Assembly (NCBI GenBank): GCA_017590115.1
Contig: JAGGNK010009114.1
Coordinates: 21,242,662 to 21,306,661 of the forward strand
Source: Montifringilla adamsi
Lineage: Eukaryota > Chordata > Aves > Passeriformes > Passeridae
Direction: 5' to 3'
Length of the DNA: 64,000 nucleotides
This document shows positions 36,301 through 49,400 of the stretch, in pieces. Every line of letters starts with the position of its first letter. Position 1 is the stretch's first letter. A program made the translations under genes and the position numbers. Below the pieces are notes generated by a model. That model ran no database searches, was not told where the DNA came from, and saw only the letters and a program-made list of their open reading frames with translations.

Positions 36301-38567
36301 AACTCACTGTCGTTAGCAGTAATAACCAAACATTGTGTCTGAAAGAAGAGACATTGATGAGATCTCAGCATTATACACTCAGATATTCACTGTGGAAAAT
36401 GTTCTTTCTTCAGTACAATTGTTATTTATTCTGGACCATTCTGGCAAGGGCAGTGCATCACTTCTCCAAAGAGCCCCTGCACTTGCAGCACAAAGGAAGT
36501 CACAGCGACATCTTGTCCCTCCAGCCAGGCTGAAAAATACACTCCAATAAACCCTCCTCTGTGGGGCACAGGGAAAAACCTTCACATTGAAGAATACTCA
36601 ATGCGTAAAACTGTTCAGCAAATTATTTCTTTCACCAGATTCTTCATTATTCCAAATCTATGAACTGAGTTGTTCACAAAACTTGTCCTCTGAACCTGAA
36701 TATTCTCATCTATTTTCGGTGTTATAGTGGATACTAAAAAAAAATCAGAAAAACTAACAGTATAAGAAATAGGATTCTTGGCTATTCGATTCTTTTCCCA
36801 CTTTATGAGCAGGATTCCATCACATCCACATTTCTTGAATAAAATCCTGTCCTCATGGAATAAACACAGACACAGTGCAGCAACAAGTCCTAAGGATGAC
36901 TGAAAACCATAAGATTATTTGTAATTCAGACATTAATGAAAAATAACCTAAAATTATGAGTGAATAAATACCTAAATAGAAATGGATTAAGTTTTAAGGG
37001 GGTGAAGCTTCTATTACAATGAAATCAATGGCAAAATTTTTAATGACTGCAGACTCAGTAAACACAAGGTGATGTAAATTCTTTATTTCTTATAAACTGG
37101 GACATATCTGCCACTCAGTAGAGTCGTGTCCAAGACTGCTACTGAGTTTGTCCCAGGGTTTGTTAGCAAATATAAGAAAGCATTTGTCCAATGAAACAAA
37201 ACCAGTTAAGGGTTTTAATCAAGTCATCAGAAATTCCATTTTTCTTGAAAGAAATATAACCTGATATTATATTTTTTTTTTAATCAGTAGAGGGAGTGGG
37301 AAAAAAACAAACAAACCAAGCAACCAAACCCCAAGTAATAATGCAAATAACTGTACATTAAATCAGGAATAAAGCAGCATAGCAATCAAATCTAGGCAAA
37401 TACAGAGAGTAGACTTCAATATTGTATTTGAGTCAAATAATCTAATTAGTTAAATTGTTGGATTAATACTAAGTTAATAAATCCTTTTAAACCATAAGAA
37501 AGCTCTAAGAAAGCTTCTGTCAGTTGAATTATAAGCCAGAACTAAAGGCATAACATTACAGCTGAATGTAATAAAATCTTTAATTTAGAGCTAAATAAAT
37601 ATTTTAATACTAAACTCCTAGTAAATCCTGAATTGATGCTGAACCAGGACCATCACTTTTTTCCCAGCAGATCTCACATGTTACATTCACTTCTTCCAGC
37701 AATTAAGAAACTGCCATGCAGCCTTAAAGAAAAATTCTGATGAACTGAAGTAATAAAATTTCTGTGCATACAATGTACAGTTGGCTAACATTTGACTATT
37801 TTAGATTCTTATGGACTCAGACAGTGCAGCAGGCACTGAGGACCATATTCCCTAAGCTAAGTTTTACAGGTGTTTCAATCATTAGAATATTTTCTACCCT
37901 AATGGCTTTAAAGATTTTGCTGTTGCTTATATGGCCTTACACACACCCATTAAAGGCATCTTAAAAAAAGGATTACAATGAGAATATCAAACTAGATACA
38001 AAAAATGTGCACAAACTCTCCTCTCTGGCAAATACACAGATGCCCCAGGAAAAACAGTCCAGGACTATTAGGGTGCACAGCTTTTTTCTTTTTTGCCATT
38101 AGAAGCCCTGCAGCTGTGAAGATCTGCCAAAGGCTATTAGATATTATTCTTTGGTATTGCAATTTTCTCTCCATTTAGTCTTGGGATTCTGGTACATTAA
38201 TGTTTTAAGTGCTCTGCTGAACAGCAGAAAGCAGATTTTTGTCTTTCCCTTGTCTCTCACAGTCATAGAACACAGAACACGGCCAGAGCCTCAGCTCCAG
38301 TCATATTCTACACAAATCAGGCACAAAGCCTCCCTCCAGAGCACACCAACTCAGATTTGCAATGCCTACCTCTCCTAGCATCAAATTGGAAAAGCTAAAA
38401 GCTTAAAATTTGTAATTGTGAATCACAGAAACATCAAAGGATTTAGGAAGCTAAAAACATATTTTTACTCTATAAGGTTTTACATCCTGAAACAGCATCT
38501 GAAATGAAATACAAGGAATAACACTTTCACCAGGCAACTCAGGGCACTCCAGATCATGGCTTGGAAT
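30375..38567. other. Long AT-rich intronic stretch with at most a faint CR1 relic
   Basis: More than 8 kb with no clear gene or repeat apart from a doubtful CR1-like end at about 31850-31965 and an A/C-rich patch near 37300-37335. Short open frames around 32718-33159 overlap on both strands and lack domains. Confidence 0.6.
31850..31965 (+). mobile_element. Possible eroded CR1 3' end
   Basis: The string AGATGGTCCTTTCCAACTGC, followed shortly by TATTATGA, resembles the tail of avian CR1, where a GGTCCTTTCCAACC-like block precedes ATTCTATGA repeats. Upstream similarity is poor, so this may be chance. Confidence 0.3.
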
Positions 38568-38643
38568 GCTCAAACCTTTGAGCATTTTCCTTTGTTCTTT
38601 CTGCTCAAGCCTTTCATTTGAGCTCAAACCTTTCATTTGAGCC
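38568..38643. repeat. 19-bp imperfect tandem repeat
   Basis: GCTCAAGCCTTTCATTTGA at 38603-38621 and GCTCAAACCTTTCATTTGA at 38622-38640 differ at one base. A diverged start of a third unit (GCTCAAACCTTTGAGC) is at 38568. Confidence 0.88.
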
Positions 38644-41600
38644 AGAAGAACAAAGCTAAACCAGTTAATCTCAATACATTCCACATCAACTTCTCAGACA
38701 ATCTTTTCTGCCTTCCTTTTACAGCCCTGTCATCCCATACTGGGATATTTGAACACTAAAAGAAAAAACAAACAAAACCCCCACAAGACTATTTTGGAGA
38801 CATCTGGCACAACTTGGCCTTGGTGAAGAAACTTTTTGATAACACATTTGTCATCAATTTACAGAACACTCATTCCAAAAATTTATAGAAATTGCTAATG
38901 GAATGGAACTAACAACCACAGCTACTCAGCATTCATCTTTCAGTACCATTAAAAATAAATTTTAGGTCCTCATGACTAGATGTCACCATTCATCTTGCAA
39001 ACAGCTAAATTTAGTGGGAACTAGGCTGTAAGTCAAACAGGCCACCTTTGAAACTGTTAGTCTGAGAACAGAACAGGTATTTCAGAGCATCACAAAACAG
39101 AAACCATTTAAGAACAGGATTTAAATTCTATGAAAGAACTGTTATCAGGCACAGGGTATTTCATGTACCTGTAATTGTAGTGTGATAAAACTGTACAATA
39201 GTGCTGTAATCAAACATTCCAGCAAAAAGAAACCTTGGATGCTTTTTCTACTTCTTTTTCCAGCACTACACTGCTGTCTTTTCTATTAAATTACATAAAA
39301 GCTTTTTACCAGTCACTTTCTATTCCAGCATGGAGGCACTTAGCTAACCAGAATTTAGGGAAATTAAAAAAGAGAATAGGGCATTTTTCAGAGCCAGTCT
39401 TTTCTCGTTTCACTATCTTTTTATGAATTATTTTCCTCTTGTTCTTTCAGCTTAACAGTATTTTGTTATGTCACTTGTCAGAAATGTGGAAGCTTACAGG
39501 TTCCTGGGCTCACCTTCAGTATCATTCTCTATTTAAAAACTCTCAAATATCCATTCTTTTCCATGCTTACTGAATTGTTACTTCAGGTGACCAAATAACT
39601 GGGATTAGGATCCCTGTCTAAATTTTATAATTTTATACTTTTAAGCTATGCAGCACTGGATTGCATAAAATATGTTGGGGACTTTTGATGTCCAGTTTGG
39701 GAGTGGAATACCCCACTCGTGGTCAAGTGCCAATTACAGTCTGTGCAACACTCAGGATCAGTCAAGACTTAATCCTTCTATTCAAAATGAAATCCATGCA
39801 GCACAAAGCACTGAAACCTCCCTGCTTCAGAACCAGAGGGTGGTATTGTTGTCAGCTGGGAAACCAAAGCCAGTTTCAAATCCAGCAGAAGGGGAGGCTC
39901 TTTGTCTGGCTGGAAGCACAGCCCTGCAGTCCATGTCTCCACAGCCCCTGTGCCAACACAGTCACATCAGAGTATGAGAAGAAGAGGGGAAAAAATCCAA
40001 ACCAACCAAAAACCTACTGTATACAAAACTGTAGAGGATAAAATGTTCATTGCACATTACACAATGAGTTCCACCTCTGGGCAACACACTTGATGCAGTT
40101 TTGGACCAAACTGATTTTACAGTTTCCAAGGAAAGAATGCAAAAGCGGTGAGGCTGAAGGACCACAGGAACTGTCAATAAAACAAAAAATGTGTCATCTG
40201 AATATTAATCAAAAGCTCCTGCTAGTTCCTCCTGACAAATGGATGGAGGAAGGGCTGAGAAACCTTGGAAGAATTTCAGAAGTTTAATGTTAATGACAAC
40301 GAATGGAAATTATTTGCATCCTCTTGGACAGAGGATACTCAAATATTCAGGACTGTCTGATCTTTTCTTGAATTATGCAGCATAATAATTATTTATCCAA
40401 AGTATATCAGAAGAGTTATATATCTAATGTTGCCAAAATAAAAGAAAGAAGCAGATATAGCAGCAGATAGAAAGATATAAAATTTAATACAATTCAAGAG
40501 AAGAGACTGACCTTCACAACCATAAAGAAGTGACCTTCCTATATTTGGTAATCCAGATTTTCTAGGACCACAACCTTTAGCAAACCATATTTATGCAGAC
40601 TGAACCACTGTCAACATTTCATTTTTAAAAGTCAAACTCCAAGGACTAGCGATGGATGAACCAAGGTGACTGTTCATCATCACCAATATTGCAGCACTTG
40701 GTCTTTTCTAATAATGATTATTTTAGTAATTAAATTAATAAAACCAACATGGAGGTCAAGAGCAGAGTCAAGACTTCCTGGCTCTCATTTTTAACTCAGA
40801 ATCTCATTTTACAACATAGAAATATAATTTCTAATTATTTTTCTTAAATATTTGATTCAGTTGTTTATGAGCTTTGTGTCTTTGCTCATCACTGCAATAT
40901 TCATTATCAACCTAAATTAGTGTGATATAGAGAAAACTCCAGTAGGCTTCTGGAATTCCCTTGTCTTTGTTCACCTGGAAGTTCGACTCTGCAGCTCCCA
41001 CTGAGCAGACTGGGTCTAGTTGGGATTTTATGAGAAACAAGGAAAACACATGTAATCAAACCAAGTGCCAGGGCATGTGTCATGCACAGGGGAGGTGGCT
41101 GCCTGCAGATGATCACATCAAGTCTTTCCTCCACTTTCTCTCCTTCTCTCAACCCCATTTCTCAGCTATTTCTTTTGCCTTTCTGTGTACACAGAGGAGA
41201 GGAAGTTGCCCAAATTCACTCACAAAACTCCATTTCAAGAGCAATTCCTTCTCACACAATCCAAAGCCTGTGTTTTGGTGATTACCAGCCTCTGTGATGC
41301 CACCACTAAATTTATGTGTACCAATAAGAAATGTGCTTTTGCCAGGTGCCTCCTTGGCTGCAGAGTCAGGAATGCTGTGTCAGTTTTCCTATCCCTCCAA
41401 GAGCAGCAAGGGGGGGCAACCTGAGAAACACCATGAAAATCAGAAGAGCCTTTAGCATGAAAATAGATCCTCATTTCATTGAGTCTCTTCTTCCAGCGTG
41501 ACTGGAGGAACAGCTCAATAGCACAGACAACTAAATGAGGGAAGCAGACACAATGATGAGGTTTTGGTGTCTCTGAAAGAATTTCAGAACTAGTCCATCA

Positions 41601-41820
41601 CTGAAGGGAATGTAAGCCAAAAGAAGTAGGCACAGGACAACAAGTGAAGAGTCAATTTCAGTTCACAAACCTTGCTGCCCACAATTCATGCAGTGGTTTT
41701 CTCTTTCCCTTTTAAATGGGGACCATTCCCAAAGCTTTGTGTTGGTGTCAGGTAGCCAACCCAGCCTACAGCTGCTTATGGAACTGAGCATGGGGCTGGT
41801 CTTCAGGCAGAACCACAAAC
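38644..41820. other. Intronic stretch with no recognised element
   Basis: Mixed composition, with a more GC-balanced zone at about 40960-41480 where open frames overlap on both strands. No domain, repeat family or exon with matching splice sites is recognised. Confidence 0.6.
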
Positions 41821-41898
41821 CTAAGTTTGTTCTGTGAGCATCTTAGTTTGTTTTGTGAAAATCTAAGTTTTTTCTGTCTCAGTTTGTTCTGTGAAGAC
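41821..41898. repeat. 21-bp degenerate minisatellite, about 3.7 copies
   Basis: Units of the form CTAAGTTTGTTCTGTGAGCAT start at 41821, 41842 and 41863, with a partial one at 41880. The third is shortened to 17 bases and the others carry one to three substitutions. Confidence 0.9.
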
Positions 41899-43372
41899 CA
41901 GCTTTATACTCCAGCCAATGGCAGTTCTGTCCAGATGACAGATTATATCACAACACTCATGGTGCATTTCAGCACTCTCCTTTCTGCTCCCCAGTAAAGT
42001 GCAATAGCCACAAAGCCAGGAACACAATGCTGCCAGCAGAGACAAACACAGAGGTGTGCACCAAGAACATTTTAAAGAGTTGTTTACTAGAGTGAGTTCT
42101 GAATTGACTGCAATTTCTTATTAGGAAAAAAACCCACAGAATAGAACCAGATATATTATGTTTTCAATGCAGGATCTGACTGTGAAAATCAAACTTTGTA
42201 AGAGAAGGGGATGTGTTCAAAAAGACATGTTAAAACCAGTCATTTCACAGAGGTAGATGTTTGTTTTATTTTCTATGACACAAAATAATTTATGAAAAGC
42301 AAAAGAATACAGATGGAAACAGAAAACAAATTTAAGATTATATATTCAATTCAGGAAAAAAAATCTGATAATGCCTCAAATGCCTTACAGTGAAAAATAA
42401 CATATATATTGCCTTTTTTCTCTGAAAGAGAAGTGTTTCCTTGATGATATTAAAATGAAGATATAATATGGAGAGAATAAAGATTTTCCTCAGAACATAT
42501 AATGAATCTTTTGATCCTGCTGTCATGGGACATCTTGAGGCAACCAGTAATTAGACTCAGCAAAGCTTTGGCAGCACATTTATGGTAAAAGCATAACCTT
42601 GAGTAACATGTCAGAAGTCCCCCTGATTTTAATTGCAATGTTCTAATAACTTCAGGATCACAATGAAATAGCATTTTCCAGAAACAGAGGAATTTGCCTA
42701 CTTTGGGATTTCTGGTAGATGAGATCACTACATGCCTAACTTCAAGCTCTCTGCAGTATTATTTTTTTTAGACCTGGCATGTACTTTGTCTTTTAGGTAT
42801 TTATTTTATGGAAAGGTCAAAACACAAAAAAAAAACCCCAAGAAATCCGTCTCTGGAAGTTTATCCTTCTGTCCCATCCATCTGTGAAGTGAGGCATGAC
42901 ACCCACTTCACTGTCAGCATCCTTCACTCCACTGGGAATAAGCACAGCAAGTCTGACACAGGGCACAAGGGCAGAGCCCACCTCCTTCACTTCTTAAAAT
43001 TGTCATTATTTGTACTGGAGCACCCACAACATGATTTTTAAGTGAACCCATTCACCCATATAGACAATATATTACATTAGACTGATGTAATTCACAAATT
43101 TAGAATTATTTACTGGTATTTTTCTTGGCACAGCCTGGTATTCTCCCTCCTACGCCCATCTGCCCAAGCAGTGTCTTTTTCACTAGTGCTCCTGAGATGA
43201 ATTCCTTTTGCCCTTCACCTAAATTTAGGCTGTAAGGCTTTTATGAAAGGTCTGTTTTTGCAAAAGTCCCTGCAAGGTGCTGCCCATTACAGCTCCTGTA
43301 AAAATAAGTGTGTTAGTTAGTAACTGAATTTTCTTTTACTCTTGATGCTTCTTAGTTTTCCCTAAATTTATC
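41899..43372. other. Intronic stretch with no recognised element
   Basis: AT-rich unique sequence. Short open frames only. Nothing else identified. Confidence 0.65.
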
Positions 43373-43446
43373 GAAAGGAAAGGAAAGGAAAGGAAAGGAA
43401 AGGAAAGGAAAGGAAAGGAAAGGAAAGGAAAAGAGAAAAAGAGAGA
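43373..43446. repeat. (AAAGG)n microsatellite in a 74-base pure purine tract
   Basis: About eleven perfect AAAGG pentamers run from 43374 to about 43430 and continue into an A/G-only tail (AAAAGAGAAAAAGAGAGA), so the plus strand has no pyrimidine for 74 bases. Polypurine-polypyrimidine tracts of this kind can form intramolecular triplexes. The near-perfect units suggest length polymorphism. Confidence 0.96.
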
Positions 43447-46319
43447 TTGTTCTCTTTTGGGAACACCTGATTATTCAGGTGCCTACTGCTTTGGATTCAA
43501 CCATGTCACTGATGTTAACAGAATTTTAACAGAATTACATGTGCATTCAGACCATCCGTTTTCCAGTTTAGTTAGGAAGGAACTCCTCTATTCTCAGATC
43601 ATTAGGAAACAAAGATTACATCTAATTCCTGCCACTTTGCGTGATCAGGAAAAGTAAGATAACCAATGAAAATAAATTTTTGCAATCATAATTTACCATA
43701 ATTTCTTCTCCAACTATGCACAAGGTGCTACAACACCAACACACAAATGGGATGGCTGATCTGAGCACAGAGGATCCAAAGTCCCTACAGTGCAGGGCCA
43801 CATGCAGCAAACATCAGCTCCTATATCAAAAATTTACTGCAACACTGACATTTTCACTTTAGCCACTTAATCACTCTGTTTCCTCCTGTCAGAAAATACT
43901 ATTACCTCTACAGCAAAATAATATTTAAAGATTCCCATTGCAAAGAGTAAAGCTAAAAAAAAAAACAAAAACCACATAACCTCTGGGAGATTCACCTACC
44001 GTGAAGCTCATCACTAATGGTCTATCTCAACAAGATACTCACCTGAGGGGGCTCCCACTTATCCCTGACACCTTCAATATGATGGAGTGGGGCTGTCAGT
44101 GCAGGGGTTTTACAGGCAAGCGTGGAGCACGTCTCACTGTGCTCTGAGAGGAGAATTCAGCTCCTCACAGTCCTGCAAGCACTAAGGGCTGACCTGTGAC
44201 CTGTGTGCAGTTCTAATCCTGCAGCCCTGGACAATCAGCAAGGATCTCCACCTGCTGCATTTTGGGCACACCACAAAGAAATGGGACAGGCCTTCCCACA
44301 GAGAAAACTAACAAGAAGTAAAGCTATGGAAATAGATTTATGCTCAGCCTCAAGGTAGATGTGATATAAGTTTACAGGAAGAAAAGCAGTGGGACTCTTA
44401 TTTTTTGGCAGAAACACAAGGTCTTGGTCATTTCCAAAAATGTAAAAAGACAGCATCCATGAAAATATGCTTTTCTTCTCCATTCATAAGGCCAAGTCAC
44501 AGTTCCTATGTACATAACCTAAATTATTAACACTTATGATGACGAAGAAAAGCAATCCCTGCCCAAAGTGTTTCAATTGCATGGTGGAAAACAAGACTCT
44601 TCCTTGAACTTTTCACTTCACACAGTTTTGTAATTTAAAAATGACACTGACTTGCTTAGGCAATGTTGAGCCTGTAGAGGAAGAATATTTCAGTCAAAGT
44701 TTATTGTTACAAAAAATAATTAACCCTTGAAAGTCCTGGACATGTTTTGCTATGAAACGAAGGTGACAGATGCAAAACAAACAAATCCCTCTTATCTATT
44801 ACTAGAGTTGTAAAATGAAAGAAACTCTAGTAGCAAATATTTTATCCTTGGGTTTAAATTTGCACTATTTTCAGAAAAGTTTCCATCAGGACACAGTGTC
44901 AGCTAAAACTGCTCTAAATTTGTGATTTCTCACCAACTACAGAGTAAGTGGTTTGCCTCCTGTTACCTCCCTGTGGGCAAGTGGCATTTTCTGCAGAGGA
45001 ATTCCCTTGAAATTATTTCACAGACACTTTTCAAGGTTTAGCATGTTTCCAGGCACAGTGCTGGCCCTGGCAGTACAGCAGGGAGCAGGGCACAGGCAGT
45101 GAGCATTCTGACCTGGTTTTACTCACCCCTTGGTTTGTTTGAGCAGCTCTGTCTGGTTGGTTGCTGATGTGCACAGGAACATTTAGTTTTTCAGGAAAAC
45201 ACCCTTTCTTGAATAACACTCAGGCATTCCAGAGTTCTGCCTTTTACTGATTTCTCCAGCTTCAGCACATTTCTTTATGTTTTGCCTAAAATTCATCATT
45301 AGCTGATAAAGCAGTACATTAGGGCAGGGGATAGTATGGAGGCTCAGTAATAAAGCTACTGAAATTCACTTGTTACAGCAACTCCAAGCAACTTGAATTC
45401 CCTCAACATTCCTGTCATTGGTTAGTGCATAATCACTCCTGTTTTGCACCGAGTGCTAAATACTGGCATTCAGACACTGACAGACAAGTGTACATGAAAA
45501 AAGGGTGATTGGAAAGATTCTGTCAGCAAAATGGAACTGCGGGTCTAGATAGCACTGTGAGATATTGTTATTCAAAGATGCCATTAATTTATGTTTTGTA
45601 CTGACTTGAATTTCTTTGCTTTTAGCTTTTTGGGGAACTGCTTATTTAAAAATGGCATGCCAAGAAGAAATTACTATGTATTGAGGCTCGGACAGGAGGT
45701 GGCTTCTTTCCAGTAACATGCATTTAATCTTTCTAGAGCTTCATTCAGTAGAAACAGGCGTGTGTGAGTACATTCTTTATAAAAGCATCACCATAATAAG
45801 CACTTTTCATGACATAGAAGTTAAAACTGCCCATCAATTACCACGCATTTAAAAAAATAACTTTCTACTAGAATTTTAGCTTAAAGTAATCTTGTTAAAT
45901 AAAAATCAGTTTCATGCAGCGTTGGGCACACATTTAAAAAAACCACACAGTATTCAGTACCTAAAACACACAAAACCTAACACACAACTGCCATTAGGTT
46001 ATTGAGTATCCCTCTCCTTTGCATCACATCATGAAGAAAACAGCACACACAAAAATCTGTTTTGTTGTATGTGCTGTAAATGAGAATATTTGGGCTTTAT
46101 CAGAGAAGTTATGCAGCACCCATCTTTAATTCCAGTCCATGAAAGTCATCCACCCTGACTGTGATTTACTGCAAGGCTTCAGAATCAGCTCTGTGGCACC
46201 TCTGAGCCACCATGAGATGAAATAGGCAAAAACCATAAAGCAAAAGTTCTCCTTTTCATTCAAACCAATTAAATAGCCATTGCAATGAGTCCAGCACTCT
46301 ACTGTAAATGTCAGTCTAG
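43447..46319. other. Intronic stretch with no recognised element
   Basis: Mixed AT-rich sequence. The part at about 45340-45700 is free of simple repeats and TE sequence and may be conserved noncoding DNA, which cannot be tested here. No gene is seen. Confidence 0.6.
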
Positions 46320-46480
46320 ACATACCACAAACATTTTTTTGATTACTCTTGGTAATCAGTTAAGCCCAATTAAAAGAGATCAGCAATGTAGCCATATCCT
46401 GGAGGATTTAATATACATATTATGCAAATTGAATCAGCAGATTTTTTTTATTTTTAATTAAACTTTAATCTTTATTGCTA
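46320..46480. promoter_or_regulatory. Candidate AT-rich regulatory block with octamer motif
   Basis: The perfect POU octamer ATGCAAAT is at 46422-46429, close to several TTTAAT/TTAATTAA homeodomain-like cores. POU and homeodomain sites are typical of neural enhancers in genes like DPP10. The motif density is also what AT-rich DNA gives by chance, so confidence is low. Confidence 0.25.
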
Positions 46481-49400
46481 CCCAGGAGTTTTGGGTGAAA
46501 TCATTTTATTGTTTTGCAGAAACATTTTGCAATCCTGGAATGTATTTCTCTCAAGGTTTGGACTGCAAGGCAGTCATCACCATAATATGCAAGATGTATA
46601 CAGATAAATCACTCTAACAATGCTCATGATGGATTTCCCAGGCTAATCAATATTCCTGCTGAGGAGGAATGTCCTGCAATAATAAAAGCACAGGAAAGAG
46701 AGCAAAGAAAGCTGAATTCACTTTGCAGCAGCATTCCCTTCCCACAATGCTATGAAAATTCTATGAACTCAACAATCAGAGAAGACAGACCAGAAAAAAA
46801 AATCAAGAAAGTTTTATCCTCCTCTCTCAGATTTCTTCTTCCCTGATCTCTTCCTCCTGCAACTTCCCCTGCTCTGCTAAGATCCAGCTGTATCCAAACC
46901 CCTCCTGGAAGATGCTTGTCTCCTCATCTCATTTCTCTCCCTTTAGCCATGCTTTGCTTCGAGCAGAAGAACTGCAGTCCTGCCTGGTGAGACAAACCTT
47001 CCCCAGGAGGGCACCCGGGGCATTTCTGGGACCAGACAGCAGCTGGGCTGAAATAAAACCCCCCTGTCAGCACACAGGGCAGAGCTGCTCCTCACAGACG
47101 CTGATTCCCTTTGCCAGTCCCCTCCTGCAGGCTCACACTTGCTCATGGACACAGACACAGCCTGAAGCAACAATCTCTCAGCATCTCTACCTGGAAATAG
47201 GGAGTTCATAATTCTCTTCAGCTGCTGCTTTCATTTCTTCGGTGCTGTGCCTTGATTTCCTCATGTCAAACCAGGGACAGTGATTGTGCTTATCTTTGAT
47301 AAAGCTCAATGATAAAGAGAATATATTATGGAGATGATGCAGATCTTCACTGAGGTCATTATTCCCATAAAACTCCTGCTCAAAGCAGCAGCTCTTTTTG
47401 CACTGATGCAAAGGGAGGAACTGCAGCCCACTACCATGCAGTGACTTCCTAATCCGTCCAAGCTTTGTCTCACAGAAGGACTTCCTTCATAAAAATATGC
47501 ATTGTAACAGCCAGGCTCTCTTTAAAGACCAGGAACTATAGTTGCATATGGCCCTCAGTGAAGAACCAAAGGGAGATTGACATCACACTCCAATGTTCAT
47601 TTAAGAGAATTTTTAAGTTTATATGCACAGAAGAAAAAGAAAATTTAAAAAAAAACAAAGGCTGGCTCCAAACTCATGTATGAGAGTTGATTTTATGGAA
47701 GAAAAAAGGTTTTTTTTAGGTTATTGATCTAATATACCCATAACCACAGAGAGAAATCTTGGTTTCTGACACCAAAGAAAAATTATTTAAGCCTAATCAA
47801 ACATAGTTTTTGTAGGCAGACAGAGGTCTAGATGAAATTCATTCATATATAACATGTATGTTTATATACCATATGTATATTCATAAAACAGCCTCAATGC
47901 AGCTTGCTCCTATTTTAAATAAAAGCATTTTAATCCATTCGCCAGTTGTGTTGAAGTGCAACAAAAGCAAGAAAATCATGGACCAAATATATATTTATAT
48001 ATGTATTATATATATTTTATATATTTGTATATCCTGTTAGTGCAATTGATATATCATACTCAAATTCCAAGCCAGAAATCTGTAGTTAGGGCTGACAGCT
48101 CATCTGTTTCAGCACAACACAAGCCACTGAGATGGTCTTTTTCCATTTCACAGCTGCTTTAAAATAAGACAGAATGTCATCCTTAACTCTCAGTTTTTTC
48201 CCTTTGTCATTTCACATCACAGCTCTAATTTTATTTAAACATCCTCCTCTGCTGAGATTACATCTCTCAATTTGTTGCAATACAAATTAGAAAGATCCGT
48301 GCCAGCTCTCACCACTATCAGCAGAGTTTTCTCCTGGTGCCTTGATTAATTGCCCATTTTAACAGATGAAACAACAGAACTCACAGTTTTGAGACTGTCT
48401 TTTGTTTGCACTGTGGAAGGAAATCTATGTCCCCACAGAGACTTGCTCTTTTGCCATTGCCATAATTACATGTTTTCAGACTAAACTATCATATCAGCAC
48501 ATCCACGCTGCTGCAGTGAAGGGTGTCAGGATTTTCATCAGCTCTGCAGTCAGGTTGGAGCCTGACTTCAGTCAGCAAGAGAAAATGTGAAACTCAGTGC
48601 ACAAATATAAGAAGAAATTTCTCTAAATGTAGAAGGAACTTGTACTGGATAATATTAAACTAGAGACAAGAAGAAACAGAATCCATAAAACGGAGTTGAA
48701 TGTGTCAGGCAGACACAACATCCAATAATAAAACTAAATTACACCCTAACCATAACCAGAAACCTGCTCCCTCTTTCTGGCAGATACTTTAGGTGATGCA
48801 TTTGCTACCATCACAGTCCCTCAGGCCAAGAGCAGGAAAAGAAAAAAAACAAAAAAAAAAAAAAAACAACTTCTGGGGACTCCAGCTTGTGGCAAAGCTG
48901 AGCTGCAAATTTTACATTGCTTGCGAACAAGAATGAATATGAAAAGTATCATTACATCCTTATTGATCTTGCTCAGTTCTGAGACCCACGAATCAGAGTT
49001 TGAATGAAATCTGTATTCCTCCAGCCCCACATAACCCCTGTGGCTCACAGGGAGATTTCAGCCTTACAGAGAACTTGTCAGATGCTTGGGCAGCTCCAAG
49101 TGTCACACATCAGGGAGAAGCAACAGAGATTAATATTAATAAGCTACTTTTAGGGAAAAGAAATAATTAGGTCTCTTTGGTCCAACTGATTCATCTTCTT
49201 TCCCTTTGTGCTGATCTTCTACACTTACAAGTCTCTTTAAAGAGTAAATTGCTTAACTGCTTTTAGCTCCCAGATGAACCTGTTGCATCTGCATCACCTT
49301 CAGTGTGAGTGATTTCTAGCAACAGCTCATCCTTGTTTTCCTCAAAGCCATTCACACTTCTCTCAAGGGATGCTGCCTGTTTGCAATCAGATTGAAGCAC

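Noticed and set aside
38421..38450. CR1-like start (AATCACAGAAACATCAAAGG)
   Set aside because: Similarity to the reverse CR1 terminus lasts only about 25-30 bases, then stops. Too short to call.
46947..46986. Possible antisense exon (acceptor after a pyrimidine-rich tract, donor GTGAGA)
   Set aside because: Only 40 bp, no similarity or transcript evidence. Acceptor-donor pairs at this spacing are common by chance in pyrimidine-rich DNA.
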